NCBI GenBank assembly: GCA_905182975.1
Contig: CAJJDM010000003.1
Span: 229,890-293,889 of the forward strand
DNA: 64,000 nt
Reading direction: 5' to 3'
Origin: Paramecium primaurelia
Taxonomy: Eukaryota; Ciliophora; Oligohymenophorea; Peniculida; Parameciidae
Below the pieces are notes generated by a model, which saw only the letters and a program-made list of their open reading frames with translations, was not told the origin of the DNA and made no database searches. Shown here in pieces: positions 48,880 through 62,100 of this stretch (the stretch's first letter is position 1; each line of letters opens with the position of its first letter). The position numbers and the translations under genes were made by a program.

Positions 48880-51252
48880 ATGATATAAAATTTAGATCAA
48901 TCTATTGAAAAATAAGATTTAATTGATATTCTTAAATAAAGACTTTTAGTTTAGTGAATCTACCAAAAACGTAGATAAAGGATAAGATTACTATAAAAAC
49001 TAAAATAAAATAAAACAAATGGAAATATACAGTGAGTTCTCAAATATGAAGGTTTGGACTAGATTCAAGATTGCTGTTGTTTTATAGACAATATTAAAAT
49101 TCTTAAAAAAATTAATGAATCGTTAAACTAGTTAACTCTCTCTTAATTCCTCGACTTAATTATTCTATTCACAATATTTAAAGCAGCAACAAGTAAGTCC
49201 AATTGCTGAAAGATTTAGTGGAGATGAAGTTTCTGTGCTTAGAAAGAAAGTTGATTAACTTACAAAATAATTAGAGTTCAAAGAGAAAATGATAAGTGAA
49301 ATGAGGGCTCATTAAAAACTATTAATGAATCGTTTGCCTGAACAGAAACAATTTCAATAAGATAATTTTACAGAGAGATTAAAAGAATTTGAATAAAAAA
49401 TGAAAGAGAAGGAGATCTAATTTCAAAATTAATTGATTGAAAGTAGTTTGCTGAATAAAGAAAATTAGAGTCTAAAATAAGAGATAATACGTTTAGAAAG
49501 TTGCATTAAAGATCCTTCAATACCAAAGTTCATAAATTCAATAGTTGATCTAGTAATTCAATGTCATCCAATAAATCATTTTCCAAGCTAGAAACCTGAT
49601 TTAAAATAATGCTGGAGATGGCTGAAAAAGATTCTTAATGATTACATATAACTAAAATAGCAAAAGCATTGATTATTTTATTAATATTATGAATAAAGAT
49701 GGACTTGAAACTAAATTGAATTTTCTTTAATAGGAAGTAAGATAACTTCAGGAAGAAAATAAAGAACTCAGATAATTACTCTTATTAAACAAAGAAGTGA
49801 TAAAAATTCAAAAAGAATGTACATTTAATTCTGTACTATTTTGAAACTATATTATAAGCAACCAAGTACAAATAATAGTAGAAAAGAGGATATCTATATA
49901 AAATAATGTGAAAATAATTCTGAAAGAGGATTCTAATCATTATTTTCTTAATTGTATGAAGAAAATAATTAATTATATGCTCTTAATGAAGTAATTGCAA
50001 AATAAAGAGATGAAGCAAGAAGCTAAGTATTTATGTAATTTATTAAAGGCTTTAATCTTTGAATAAATTTGTGAAGATTCAAATCAACGTAATATGGAAC
50101 TTTAATTGGAGAGACAGAATCAATTAATAGATTTATAAAGAAAATTAAATGAGAAAGATCAATAATTGATTACATTGACTGAGAAATTGTTTGAATTTTA
50201 GAGCAAAAAGAAGATTAAATAAAAGATAGTATTGAAATCTAAATATTAGTTTAAAGATGGTTTCCCCAACTGAAGATGTATTTGCAGTATTGAATTAAAT
50301 AGAATAGATGAGAATGTTGATAGGCTAATTAATTAAAGAAAATAAGTAATTAAAAGATGAGAAGAATAAGATATAAATTCTGATTGATGTTCTACAAAAA
50401 TAAGCATAAAAAAATAAATCAGATTATACACCTCCAATACTATCTCCAGATAGAAGTAATGATGAAAGTCCTAAAAATCAATATAACATTAAAGATAATA
50501 AATAAGTATCAGGTGCAAAAGTTGATGATTCAAGTTATGTCGAAATATTGCCAGCTAAAGTTAATGTGTAATTTTAAAAAAATTCTAATATGTTTGTACC
50601 AAAACTTGATTTAGCAAAGGCATAAAAATTACAATAATTAAACATATAAAAGTAAGAGGAAATTGAAGAAAAAGAGGAGATAGAAGTTAAAGCATTTAAA
50701 CTTTAACAGTAAGTAAAAAACAATTAGCAAAAAGCTTAAACTCCATCAGCTGGCAATGCTTTAAATATGTTTGCTAGTCCAAATAAATTATGTGTCTAAT
50801 TGAATTAATTAAGCGACTAAAATAAAGCATTATAAAAAGAACTTGCTTAATGTAGATAGAAATTATAAGATGAAATTCTACTCTCAAAAACTTTGGAAGA
50901 TTAAGTAAGTGAATTAGAAAGAAGAATTATTGATTTAGAAAGTGTTAATGAAATCTTAATTAATTCACAAACTAAATATGAATAAAAATGGTAAAAGATA
51001 CACTTATAATACATTACTTATAAAGAATATTTTGAAGCCAATGATTAAGTATATGAAAGTTCAAGAGAAAATAGACAAACTTTATAAACTATGATGAGTA
51101 TACCTATGTCAGCAAAGCATCGAAAATCAAACATATCTCAAAATTTAAGAGAGATTGCTTATTCTCTATACAATAAATGTAAGATTGAGGAAAGACTCAA
51201 AAATATAGAATTTAAAAATGTATCAAATAAGAAAAGATCATCATCACTTTGA
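48880..51252 (+). CDS. Long coiled-coil protein with several introns and two apparent frame slips
   Basis: About 764 residues if two single-base slips (near 48941-48950 and 49655-49667) are accepted; three introns of 26, 22 and 28 nt, all with AAG acceptors, are then needed and the total fits. Visible parts: an N-terminal short helix, a basic stretch, coiled coils (VLRKKVDQLTKQLEFKEKM, LNFLQQEVRQLQEENKELRQ, DEILLSKTLEDQVSELERR) separated by Ser/Pro-rich linkers (PPILSPDRSNDESPK), and a basic C-terminus. A conservative alternative is a gene starting at 49019 (MEIYSEFSNMKVW). No known domain; cytoskeletal scaffold suspected. Confidence 0.55.
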
Positions 51253-51274
51253 TATTTTTCAAATTATTATAATT

Positions 51275-52989
51275 ATGAGAAAAAACTAAACCACAATAAA
51301 AACCAGACCTACAAGAGCCATCTCTTAAGTAGTTATACAATCATTCTTTTAGGCCAAAGATCCAAAAGAATCTTAATTTCCCATCATTGAATAAAAACCA
51401 ATTAAACCATCTTCTGTCATGAGAAGTTCAAAAAAATCATTAGACTTTAATCGTCTAATTAAAAATCCAAAATTAAATGATAATAAGCTAGAAGAGGCTT
51501 TAGAAGCAGATTTGGGTTTCAAAAGAATGGAAATTAAGGATGCCAAACTTTAAAAGAGTTCCCCTTAAAAACCAAATTTGCAATTAGCATCAGAAACATC
51601 TTAAGCAGAAGGTGAATAAAGAGCTTCTACTCCACCTAGAAAAAATCGAAAAGAAGGACTAGAGTTTAATGTCAGATCTGAATGTAATAAGATAATTTAA
51701 CATAAGCTTTCGCAACCTTGGAACCTATGCATCATGCTGAAGAAACTTTAGCAGAAAATCTAAGAATCTTCATTAAAATATATGATATCATGAATTAGCT
51801 TTTAAATTCAATGAAAAAAGTAAGAGTTTGAAACTAATAAAGTAAGAATACTACTCTAGAACTAATAAATTAAATCAATTAATACATGGAATTGACTGAA
51901 AATAATGAATTTCAATATTTAGAAGAATTGTTTCAAGAACATGTCAAACAGATTAGATAAATATTTTTAATTTTAAGAGTTGGAGTAATTCTATTTATAT
52001 TTTAGGTTGTTGTTTTAGTGAATTGTTTTTTTGATCTCCATTTCTATTTAAGTAGTATTAGTAATATTAAGAATATATTACTTTACAATATCTAAAATTT
52101 AAGTCATCTCTCTGATATTTTATTAGAAAAACTAAAAGATAAACCTGAATACCCTCTATATTTATAGTTGTATTCCTAATTATAATTCAATATAAACAAG
52201 AAAAATAATATTTCTAAAAAGCATGAATATTGGACTTACATCAAATAGAACATAGAATTATTACAAAATCTTTATAAATCCTTAACTAAAAGTTAGAGGG
52301 ATCTATATTAATTTTTAATTATATTCCTAAGAAGTCTTTAAAATTATACAATAAAGGAATCATTACGAAATCTATAAGAATTTATTTCATTTTATTTCAC
52401 AATCTAATAAAGTTACTAGGGATTATTAGGAATACCATTAATTTGTGTAGCTCCTTCACCTTATCTACCTTATACAAATCCAAAAACATATACTTTGGTT
52501 TTAGATATGGATGAAACTTTAATACATTTTACTGATTAGACAGGACACTTCTTAATTCGTCCTTTTACTCATTAATTCTTACAAGAAATGAGTTAATTTT
52601 ATGAATTAGTAGTATTTACAGCTGGTTTACCTGATTATGCTAATTGGGTTTTAGATCAGGTTGATAAAAACAAAAATATAACATATCGATTATTTAGATA
52701 ACATGCTTTGCAATATTCAAATTAATTTATAAAAGATCTCTCAAGATTAGGAAGAGATCTTTCAAAATGTATAATTGTTGATAATGTTCCTGATAATTTT
52801 CAAAATTAACCAGAAAATGGAATATTTATAAAAACATGGTACAGCGATTAAAATGATACTGCTTTAGCTGAATTAGGTCCTATATTGAAATCAATTGTTA
52901 TGAAAAAAGCAGAAGATGTACGTTTGGCGTTAAAGGAAGTAAGAAAAATGTTGACTTAAAGTATTTAACTACCTCCATTATAGGGGTGA
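51275..52989 (+). CDS. FCP1/NIF-type protein phosphatase (HAD family)
   Basis: About 547 residues after introns of 23, 27 and possibly 21 nt. The N-terminal ~370 residues are a basic, Pro/Ser-rich leader plus long helices. The C-terminal ~180 residues are an FCP1-homology domain: YTLVLDMDETLIHF carries the DxDxT nucleophile motif (DMDET), then ELVVFTAGLPDYANWVLDQ and CIIVDNVPDNFQ with the later acidic pair, and a YSDQNDTALAELGPIL cap typical of SCP/Dullard-type enzymes. These dephosphorylate Ser residues of proteins such as the RNA polymerase II tail. Catalytic residues look intact; the substrate here is unknown. Confidence 0.85.
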
Positions 52990-53042
52990 TATATTTGTAA
53001 ATACAATTTTGATTTATATTTATAATTTTATTTAACAGACAC

Positions 53043-54563
53043 ATGCAATAATCAGATTAAGTGGAAGTAGAATATCGAATAGAAATGCTAACAAGTGAAT
53101 TAGAGAGATCTTCTTAGACTTTATAATAGAAGAGTATAGAATGTGAAGAATGGAGACTAAAAAGTTTAGGATTAGAATAGAAGATAAAAGAATTACAAGC
53201 TCATATTGGATCTTAAAATCAATAATTTGAAGATTTAACAGAAAATTTAAAATAAAAGGCAATTGAAGTAGAAGATTTGAGAAGTAAATACAATAGAGTT
53301 CAATTTATAACAATAAAGGGATATGAAGAAAAAATGGAATAATTGTTAGGTGAAATAGAAAAATTGAATTAACTTTTAATGTAGAAAGCATAGGATTGTG
53401 AAAGTAGTAGATAATAAGTGATGACTAAGATTTAAGAATTATAAGAGGAAAGATAGAAATGTTTTCATTTAGATAGTTTTATTAAATAGATAAAATCTGA
53501 AAAGTTGGAAGCACTTCACTTTTTAAATGAAAAGAATAAAGAATTAGAAGAATTGAAAGAACGTTTTAGAGAAGCAGATCAATATCGATAGAAAAGTGAA
53601 ATTTTAGAAAGTGATATTGAAACTATTAGAGTTAATTATATGAACATATTTAATTAAAAATTAGAAGAAATTGATGCATTATAGGCTCAAATTGATACAT
53701 AAAGATTAATTAATGAAAATACAATAAGGATTGCAGAAGAAAAATATGCTTAACAAATTTAAGTGGAAAGATTAAATATATAGAGATAAATAAAAGAATC
53801 TGTAGCTACATCAATTGTATAGATGGAGAATTAAGTGGCTACTCTTAATAATCTATTAGAAGCTAAATAAAATGAAATAGATAAATTGAAATTATAAAGA
53901 CATAATATAGAAACAGAGAAAATGAATTCAATGCTTATTGATAAGAATATTAAGTTGTAAGATTAATAGATTAAATTACAATAATTAGAAAGATAACTCT
54001 ACGAGAAGGCAAATACATTGGATTAATTAACATAATAAATATAAAATGGTTAATTGATTCCAGCAACTTCTTAGAGTTTATTAGAGAGATCATATAAATA
54101 ATTATAAGATGATATGCATAAATAAAATATAGAATTAACTATGTTATAGTAAAGATGTTTGGAATTATAAGAAGATGTTTAAAAAAAGGCAAATATGAAA
54201 GCTAGTTATGAGGGCTAGATTAATACTTTATTGATTGAAATAGCTAATTTGAAGAGGGATGTATATAATAAATCAAGAATTAATTCTTAACATAGTGATA
54301 ATTAGAGATTGATTTAAATAGAAAATGAGAAAAGAGTAATTAAATAAAAATATGAACAAGATTTGAAAATAGCAGAAGATAAAATTAGATATTTGTTAAG
54401 TATTGTTGATTAGAGAGTCTTAGAGTAACAATTATAGCACAGAGGAAATCTAAATCCCAATCCTGTATTATAGTAAATCATAGAAGAAAGTTCAAGTAGA
54501 ATTGCTTAGAGTAACATTTACTATCATGAAGATTCAGATGTCTTAAATGATGAAGTTCGTTGA
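53043..54563 (+). CDS. Long coiled-coil protein, 506 residues
   Basis: One exon, almost entirely heptad-like helical sequence rich in Glu, Lys, Gln, Leu and Ile, from residue 5 to about 480 (for example LEALHFLNEKNKELEELKER and QKLEEIDALQAQIDTQ). There are two short breaks (NGQLIPATSQS near residue 330 and the final HRGNLNPNPVLQ). No motor, kinase or other domain. Ends 13 bp from the stop of the convergent NOP58 gene. A centriolar, ciliary or cytoskeletal rod protein is likely by composition alone. Confidence 0.7.
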
Positions 54564-54576
54564 TTTAAATGTACTT

Positions 54577-56066
54577 TCATTATTATTTCACCTTCTTTTG
54601 TTAACTTTTTTATACTATTTCTTGAGAAGCTTGTCTTTTATCTTCGCCCTTTTGGAATTTTTGCATCCAATTTGAACCTTATGGTTAAAAATCAGCTTCC
54701 TCTTAATATTATGTTTGAGATTAAATAGGTTTAGCTTTTCCTCTTTAAGGAGCCTTCACATCTCTATAATTAACTCCTTCTTCTAATTAATGAACTCTTT
54801 TTTCTAAAAATAATTTATTAGTAATTCCAAATTCAGCATCTTATCCCTCTCCTATAATAATTGAAATTATTTATTAATACCTAAAGCATCATATCTAATA
54901 CATAATGCTGTTTTTGCAGCTAATGTTCTTGATACTTTTCCTTTCAATTTAGCAGGAGCACTTCCTACTAAACTAGCTTAAAAGATCAAACCATATTTTG
55001 GTGTATTATGTTTAGTTCTGATAGCCTTAAATAATGCTTTTTCTGCTCCTAAAATTTGAACTGTAGAAGCTGGATATTTAGCTAAGTTTACAAGAGAACC
55101 TGCATGTGAAATCAATCGAGCACCAACTAATTCACCTACCATTGTAGTTAGATTAGGTGCAATAGCTTACATTCTATTTTTTAGATATTCAGATAATTAG
55201 AATCTATATTCAGTTAATTCAATAACTTAATCTGCAAGACATAGAATAAATTTTTCATCCTCTTATGTAATTTCTGTACCAAATGATACTTCTGCTGCTT
55301 ATTTAACATCTGCTTCAAGATTCTCAGGTAAAATACCAGAGAGATCTGTAGAACTAGTCTTTATTCTCATTCCTATAGCTTTGACTACTTTTGCATATAT
55401 TAAATTATCTGTTATTATTTTGCCAAGTTCTGGAAAATGCCAACCAAACCATTCTCTCAATCTCATCATATAATTATTAATTTCTTTATCTAAATCATCA
55501 AGCAAAGCAATTGCTTGAATAATCATTGTATCTACTTTTTCAGTAGAGAACTTAAGTTTATATCTGGATAATCCATGTGCTAAACCCAAAGTCATATTTT
55601 TTAGTTCTGACTCACTAAGTCCTTCAATTAGATTAGTTAATTAGGATCTAATTCCTCTAAATAATTGTTCAGTCACAGGAGTTTAAATGCAATTTAATCC
55701 TAGTTATTCTTGGAGCTATTTGGCTAGTTTTTTGTCTTGGACTGTTGTTTAATAAATTCACTGTACCTGCTATTTAATCTTAAACTTCTTAAGAGATTAC
55801 ATTCTTCTCTAAAAATTTACTTAGCTTCTTTGGAATTTTTCCATTGATCAACTTACTGGTTGCCACTAGAGCTTCTTATGTATCCTTAAATTATTGAAAA
55901 GCAAAGGGTGTAATTCTTTAAAATATATCAATAGATTTGCTTACAATTTTTTAGCTTACTTTTCATTTTATAAGTAATCATATATATTGTCTATTTTATT
56001 AAGAGCTTTGATATTAGCTACTTGAAAGAGAGCGAATCCAGCTGGAGTCTCGATTAATATTAACAT
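54577..56066 (-). CDS. NOP58: Box C/D snoRNP core protein NOP58
   Basis: 468 residues; introns of 29, 25 (CAG acceptor) and 29 nt leave a multiple of three. NOP58 is a core protein of nucleolar C/D snoRNPs that guide rRNA 2'-O-methylation. Seen: N-terminal domain MLILIETPAGFALFQVANIK; helical NOSIC region with MTLGLAHGLSRYKLKFSTEKVDTM and REWFGWHFPEL; the Nop domain with IAPNLTTMVGELVGARLISHAGSL and ASTVQILGAEKALFKAI and TPKYGLIFQASLVGSAP; then a short charged tail ending KVKQQ. The tail lacks long KKE/D repeats of animal NOP58. NOP58 rather than NOP56 is favoured by the N-terminus and length. Confidence 0.93.
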
Positions 56067-56110
56067 ATTTAAATATTTATAAATCGGTGTCCATATATTA
56101 ATTATTTATT

Positions 56111-59100
56111 ATGGATAGTGACAATAATAAACGTTTCAATTTTGAACAACTTTCGTAAGGGTAGCTCAAAGGACGGCTTTATAAAAATATTAATCGTTAT
56201 GATCCTAATGAACGAAAACTCACTTAACAGCTCTCGGTAATCTCCTTGCCTTCATTGGTGCCTAAGGTTTCTAAATAAAGATTAGAGCCCACAACCTAAA
56301 CTCACTCAGCTTTAGGTGTAACCATATAAAATGGCAGAATTTTACTTGATCGATCAGGACATCAATCTACAAAAAGTAAATGATAATTTAATAACTAAAG
56401 ACTTTAGAAGTGACATTTTAATACAAGATTAACTCAAGAAACCCAAGAATTTGTCACCTCTTGGTCATAGATTATTAAGTGATCATGGAATGAGCATTTT
56501 AGAGGATGTATAAAACCCTAATTCAACCATTAATGATTCTATCATTGGATTGCTGTAACAACCTGAAAAAAAGAAAGACACCTAGATGATTAAGAAGGCA
56601 CTTAGAAAACCTAAGAAGAAACAGTAATAATAATCCTATTTATCACCTATGGATTTTATTTATTTGATAAGAACTGATCCAGAAATGGCTGATGAGTTCT
56701 GTTATTTAAATAAAAGAGATCATGCCTATGATTATTAAATAGTTGAATTTGAGGATAGAAATCCAAAAGAATATATGACAATAAGTGCAAGAGGTATCAC
56801 ATATTTCCAAAATGATGAGATTACATTTTTAACAATAGAGGAGTGGTAAAGAGAAGCTAAATTATATTAAGATCTTTAAAAAATAGATTTTTTTAGAAAA
56901 TATAAATTATGGAAGAATTTCTTTTTATGGAAAAGATTAATGAGGAAAAACATTCTTGCAAAAAATTAAGATTTAATGATTTCTAATATGTTTTCAACTG
57001 ACAAATAATTAAGAATCACATTATTAGAAGTTCGTAGGATATGTTAATAAATGGCTTAAGATATAAGATTTTTAGATACTTCAACTACAGTTCCATAAAC
57101 TCATGAAAATTTTAAATAATTGTAAGATAAACATTTAATGTCTATAATGGATATTAAATTTGATTCATATGAATAATAGATTAAATAAATAATTGTGGAA
57201 TGCTGTTAAAAATCTTTAGTCAATTTTAAAGAAATTCATCGTATTCCTCTTCATGAAGATGATAATGAAGAGAGAGCTCCATTATTAGTAGGAGATGAAT
57301 CAGGAAAAGATATGCCATACACAACCGAAGCTACTATAAGAACTCATTATAAAAGATTAAGAAAATTTGTGAAATATGTTGATTATATCATAATAGATGC
57401 TAAATTATAGATGATGTAAAATTCAGTTGAACACATTGTTAAATAGATTCGTGAATTTAATGAATAATATAAAGAGAGTTCAGGAGTAAAAAGAAAAGGA
57501 TATTATGGTAAAGGTTAACCATAATGTTGGATAATTATTGAGGCAATTGGTAAATAGGAAGAAATAGTTTTTAATCCTGTGAGAGAATAATTATTTAGAA
57601 TATTTGAAAGTGTTGTTACTAATAGTGTTATTCGTATAACTACAAGACATAGAGAAATGTTGTCTATGCCAGAATTATAGCATTATATTTAAGATGAAAG
57701 CAATTAACAATCAGAAAAAGTAGATGTTAAAGCAATAATAAATGGAAGTGAGAATTTCTAAATTTTATGTGGTTAAATGAGAAAAGAATTGGAAATTGCA
57801 TTTGATTATTTAGAATCATATGCTGAAAAATTAAAACCATTTATGAAATGGTATGTTGATAATACAGGAGTAAATATTGAAAAATAATTTGCTGATAAAG
57901 AAGTAGAAGAATATAGAAATGCCATTAATTTATATAAAGAATAAGATCAACAATTTTAAGATATAGAACCTACTCAAGAGATTGGAATGATTATGTTTGA
58001 TAATCAAAAATTAAAGGCCAAGATTAAATCCAGTGCTATGAATTGTATTTAAGAATTATAAAAATTTATACCTGATTATATGTACAAGAAAGCAGTACTC
58101 TTTACTTAAAAAACAGCTTAATTATATTCAACTATAGCTATATCACCAATAACAGTAGAATAATTTGTTAATTATATGGAGGCTGTGAATGTAATTAATA
58201 ACTAATTTGAAGATTTAAGTAATGTCTCATAAGAAGTAACAGCTATGGCATTACTTATGGATGAATTACGTATTAAAATTCAAGATAAACATAAATAAAA
58301 ATTTGCAGAATGTAATTAATAAGTTAGTTAACTTCGTAAAAAAGTTGATGATGCCATGGCTAATTATGATTAAAACTTAAATAAATTTAGAAAAGATATG
58401 GAAAGAATGATACCATAAGTAGATAATACAGTAAAAGACTTAAATGAAAGACTTTCAGAATAACCATTGAGTTCTTTAGCAGCAGATTTGGGTGATATGG
58501 TAACATTTGTTAAAGGAGTAAGAAAATAAGTAGATGAATTAAAAATTCATGCAAAAAAATTGAATGATTATTAAATAGCATTGAATATGGAATATACACC
58601 ATTTGAAAAATTGGAAGCATTTAATAATGAATTTACTTTATTAGAGAGATTGTGGTGTGGAAGAAATGAATGGATTTCAAATTATTCAATTTGGTTAAAA
58701 TAACATTATACAGATATAAATTTAGATGATATGAACAATCTAATGGAAAAATTATAAAAGGCAGCTAATTTATGTGCCAAAGAATTAGACAAAAATGAAG
58801 TAGCTAGAGTATTTAAATCAGATATTGAAGGTTTCAGAGGTGTCTATTAAGTTTTATAAGCATTAAAAGATCCTGCTATATCAGATAAATAATGGAATTA
58901 AATAAGAGCATTAATACTTGAAAATTAATAGCTATTTAAAGAACCAATCTTAGAACCATTTACACCAATAAATGATCCTAAATATAATGTTTCATGGATT
59001 ACATAGGCTGGGTTAGATTAAGTCAAAGACAAACTTAGTGAAATTGCATTAAGAGCAGCAAAAGAAATAGAATTAGTTAAAATGTTAGAATAGGTTGAAT

Positions 59101-62100
59101 CTATTTGGAGATCAGCAGTTATTACAGTTTAACCATATAGAGAATCAAAAGATGTTTTTATTTTAGGAAATAATGAAGATTTGATATCTAAAATTGATGA
59201 TACATTATTGACTGTCAATAATATTTTAGCATCAAGATTTGTAGAAGGTATTAGACCTGAAGTAGAAAGATAATAATCTTTATTAAGATATTTCTAGGAA
59301 TTATTTGATGAATGGATGTTACATTAAAGAAATTGGTTATATTTGGAACCTATTTTGAATTCACCATATAGTGCTAAGAATTTAGCAAAGGAATCCAAAA
59401 TATTTTAATAAGCTGATACTCAATGGAAAAAAATAATGAGAAATGCTAGAGATAGTAGTATAGCTAGAAAATGGGCAGATGATTATTAAAATAGATTATA
59501 TTTTAATTAATTAAGATAAAATAATAATAATTTTGATGTTATTTAAAAAGCTTTGGATGAATTTTTAGAAAAGAAAAGAGATGTTTTTTAAAGATTTTAC
59601 TTTTTATCAAATGATGAACTTTTAGAAATATTATCAAATGCTAAAAATATTTAGGCTATTCAACCATATTTAAGAAAGTGTTTTGAAAACTTAGTAAAAA
59701 TTCAGTTTGATTCATAAGAAAATGCTATTGGAATGATATCTGCTGAAGGAGAAATTGCTGTACTTAAGGGATATTCAGCAAGAGGAGAAGTGGAAGATTG
59801 GTTAAAAGCTTTAGAGGATAAAATGAAATCATCATTAAGTGGTGTCATGAGATAATCTTTAATTAAATATTAATTAGAAGATACATAAAGAAAAGATTGG
59901 GTATTTGAATTTCCATTATAAATTATTATTACTATTGATTCTATATTTTGGACTAAAATAACTGAAGAAAATTATTTATAAGCAGATGCAGAAGGTGATT
60001 TGGATGATTGGTTTGATGCTAATGTTTCAATGCTTGATGAATTGACATTATTAATCAGAGGAAATCTTACTGAATTATAAAGAAGAACTCTTGTAGCATT
60101 AGTTACATAAGATGTTCATTTCAGAGATATTGTAGATAATATGAGAAATGAATCTGTAGAAGGTATAATGGATTTCAAATGGTAATAATAATTGAGATTT
60201 TATCATGATGAAGAAAGTGTGCATGCTAAATAAGTTAATGCAAAATTAATGTATGGCTATGAATTTTTGGGATCAACTACAAGATTGGTTATTACTCCTT
60301 TAACTGATAGATGTTGGATGACTATAACAGGAGCTTTGGGTATCAAATTAGGAGCAGCACCATAAGGTCCAGCTGGTACTGGAAAAACAGAATCATGTAA
60401 AGATTTAGCCAAAGCTTTGGGAAGATATTGTATAGTATTTAATTGTTCAGATTAAATTACTGCTAAAATGATGGAAAAACTATTTGCAGGATTGGCATAT
60501 TGTGGAGCCTGGGTTTGTTTAGATGAATTTAACAGAATCTATATTGAAGTATTATCAGTCATAGCACAATAAGTATAAACTATAAGAGAAGCTTTGTTAG
60601 AATATAAAATGAATTTTTATTTCTTTGGTAAAAATGTATAATTGAATCCTGATTTGGGTATATTTATTACAATGAATCCTGGTTATGCTGGTAGAACAGA
60701 ATTACCTGATAATTTGAAAGTACTTTTTAGACCAGTAGCTATGATGGTTCCAGATTATAGATTGATTGCTGAGATTATGTTGTATGCTGAAGGATTTTCA
60801 AATGCCAAAGATTTATCAAGAAAGATGGTTAAATTGTATCAATTAAGTTCAGAGTAATTAAGTCAGCAAGATCATTATGATTTTGGTATGAGAGCAGTCA
60901 AATCTGTTTTAGTAATGGCTGGATCATTAAAAAGAGCAGAACCAAACATTAATGAAGATATTGTCTTGATTAGAGCTATGAGGGAGAGTAATTTACCAAA
61001 ATTCTTGTCTCATGATATTCCTTTATTTAATGCAATAGTAAGTGATCTATTTCCAGGTATGTAAATTCCAACAGTACAGAACAAAGAATTAGAGACAGCT
61101 ATAAAAAATGTTATAGATCTTAATAAATTATAATAATAAGATACTTTTATAGAAAAAGTAATTTAGTTCCATGAAACATTAAAAGTAAGATTTGGAGTAA
61201 TGTTAGTAGGAGTGACTATGGGTGGTAAATCTTAAGTATAAAATATACTTAGGGAATCTTATATTAAATTATTTGAACAATATTCTTTGAAAGGAGTTAA
61301 GAATCATCCAATTTATTAAATGGTTGAACATTAAATATTGAACCCAAAAGCAATATCTATGGAAGAATTATATGGGCAATTTGATATGATGACTTAATAA
61401 TGGACTGATGGTTTAGCATCTAATATAATGAGAGGATATGCATCATCAGAAACTTTAGAAAAGAAATGGGTTGTGTTTGATGGACCAGTGGATGCTTTAT
61501 GGATTGAAAATATGAACACAGTGTTGGATGATTCAATGACTTTATGTTTAAGTAATGGTGAGCGTATTAAATTAAAGACTTAAATGAGAATGATCTTTGA
61601 AGTTTTAGATTTGGCAGTGGCATCACCTGCCACAGTAAGTAGATGTGGTATGGTGTATTTGGATGATAAAGTGTTAGGTTATGAACCTATAGTTATAACA
61701 GAAGCTATGACTCTTATTGATATTTTGAGTAGAGATATTATAGATCATTTATTGATTTAAATAAAAGTGTCATTTAATAAATCAATTACTTAGATTATTA
61801 AATCATGTAAGTAATTAATACCAGTGCATGAAACTTAAATGGCAGTTGGATTAATTAAAATATTGAGAATGGTCATTTAATTCTATAATTAATAATTGAG
61901 TTGCAATTTAAGAGATGAAATATCAAAAAAACACATTGAAAAAATATTTGTTTGGGTATTTGCTTGGTCTGTTGGTGCAACTCTTATTTCAGATGATTAT
62001 TCAAAATTTGAAAGAATTGTAGCTGATACTTTTCCAGTTGACGTTTTACCTAGGGGATCTCTATTTGCTTGTTTAGTTAGAATAACAAAAACTGATGGAT

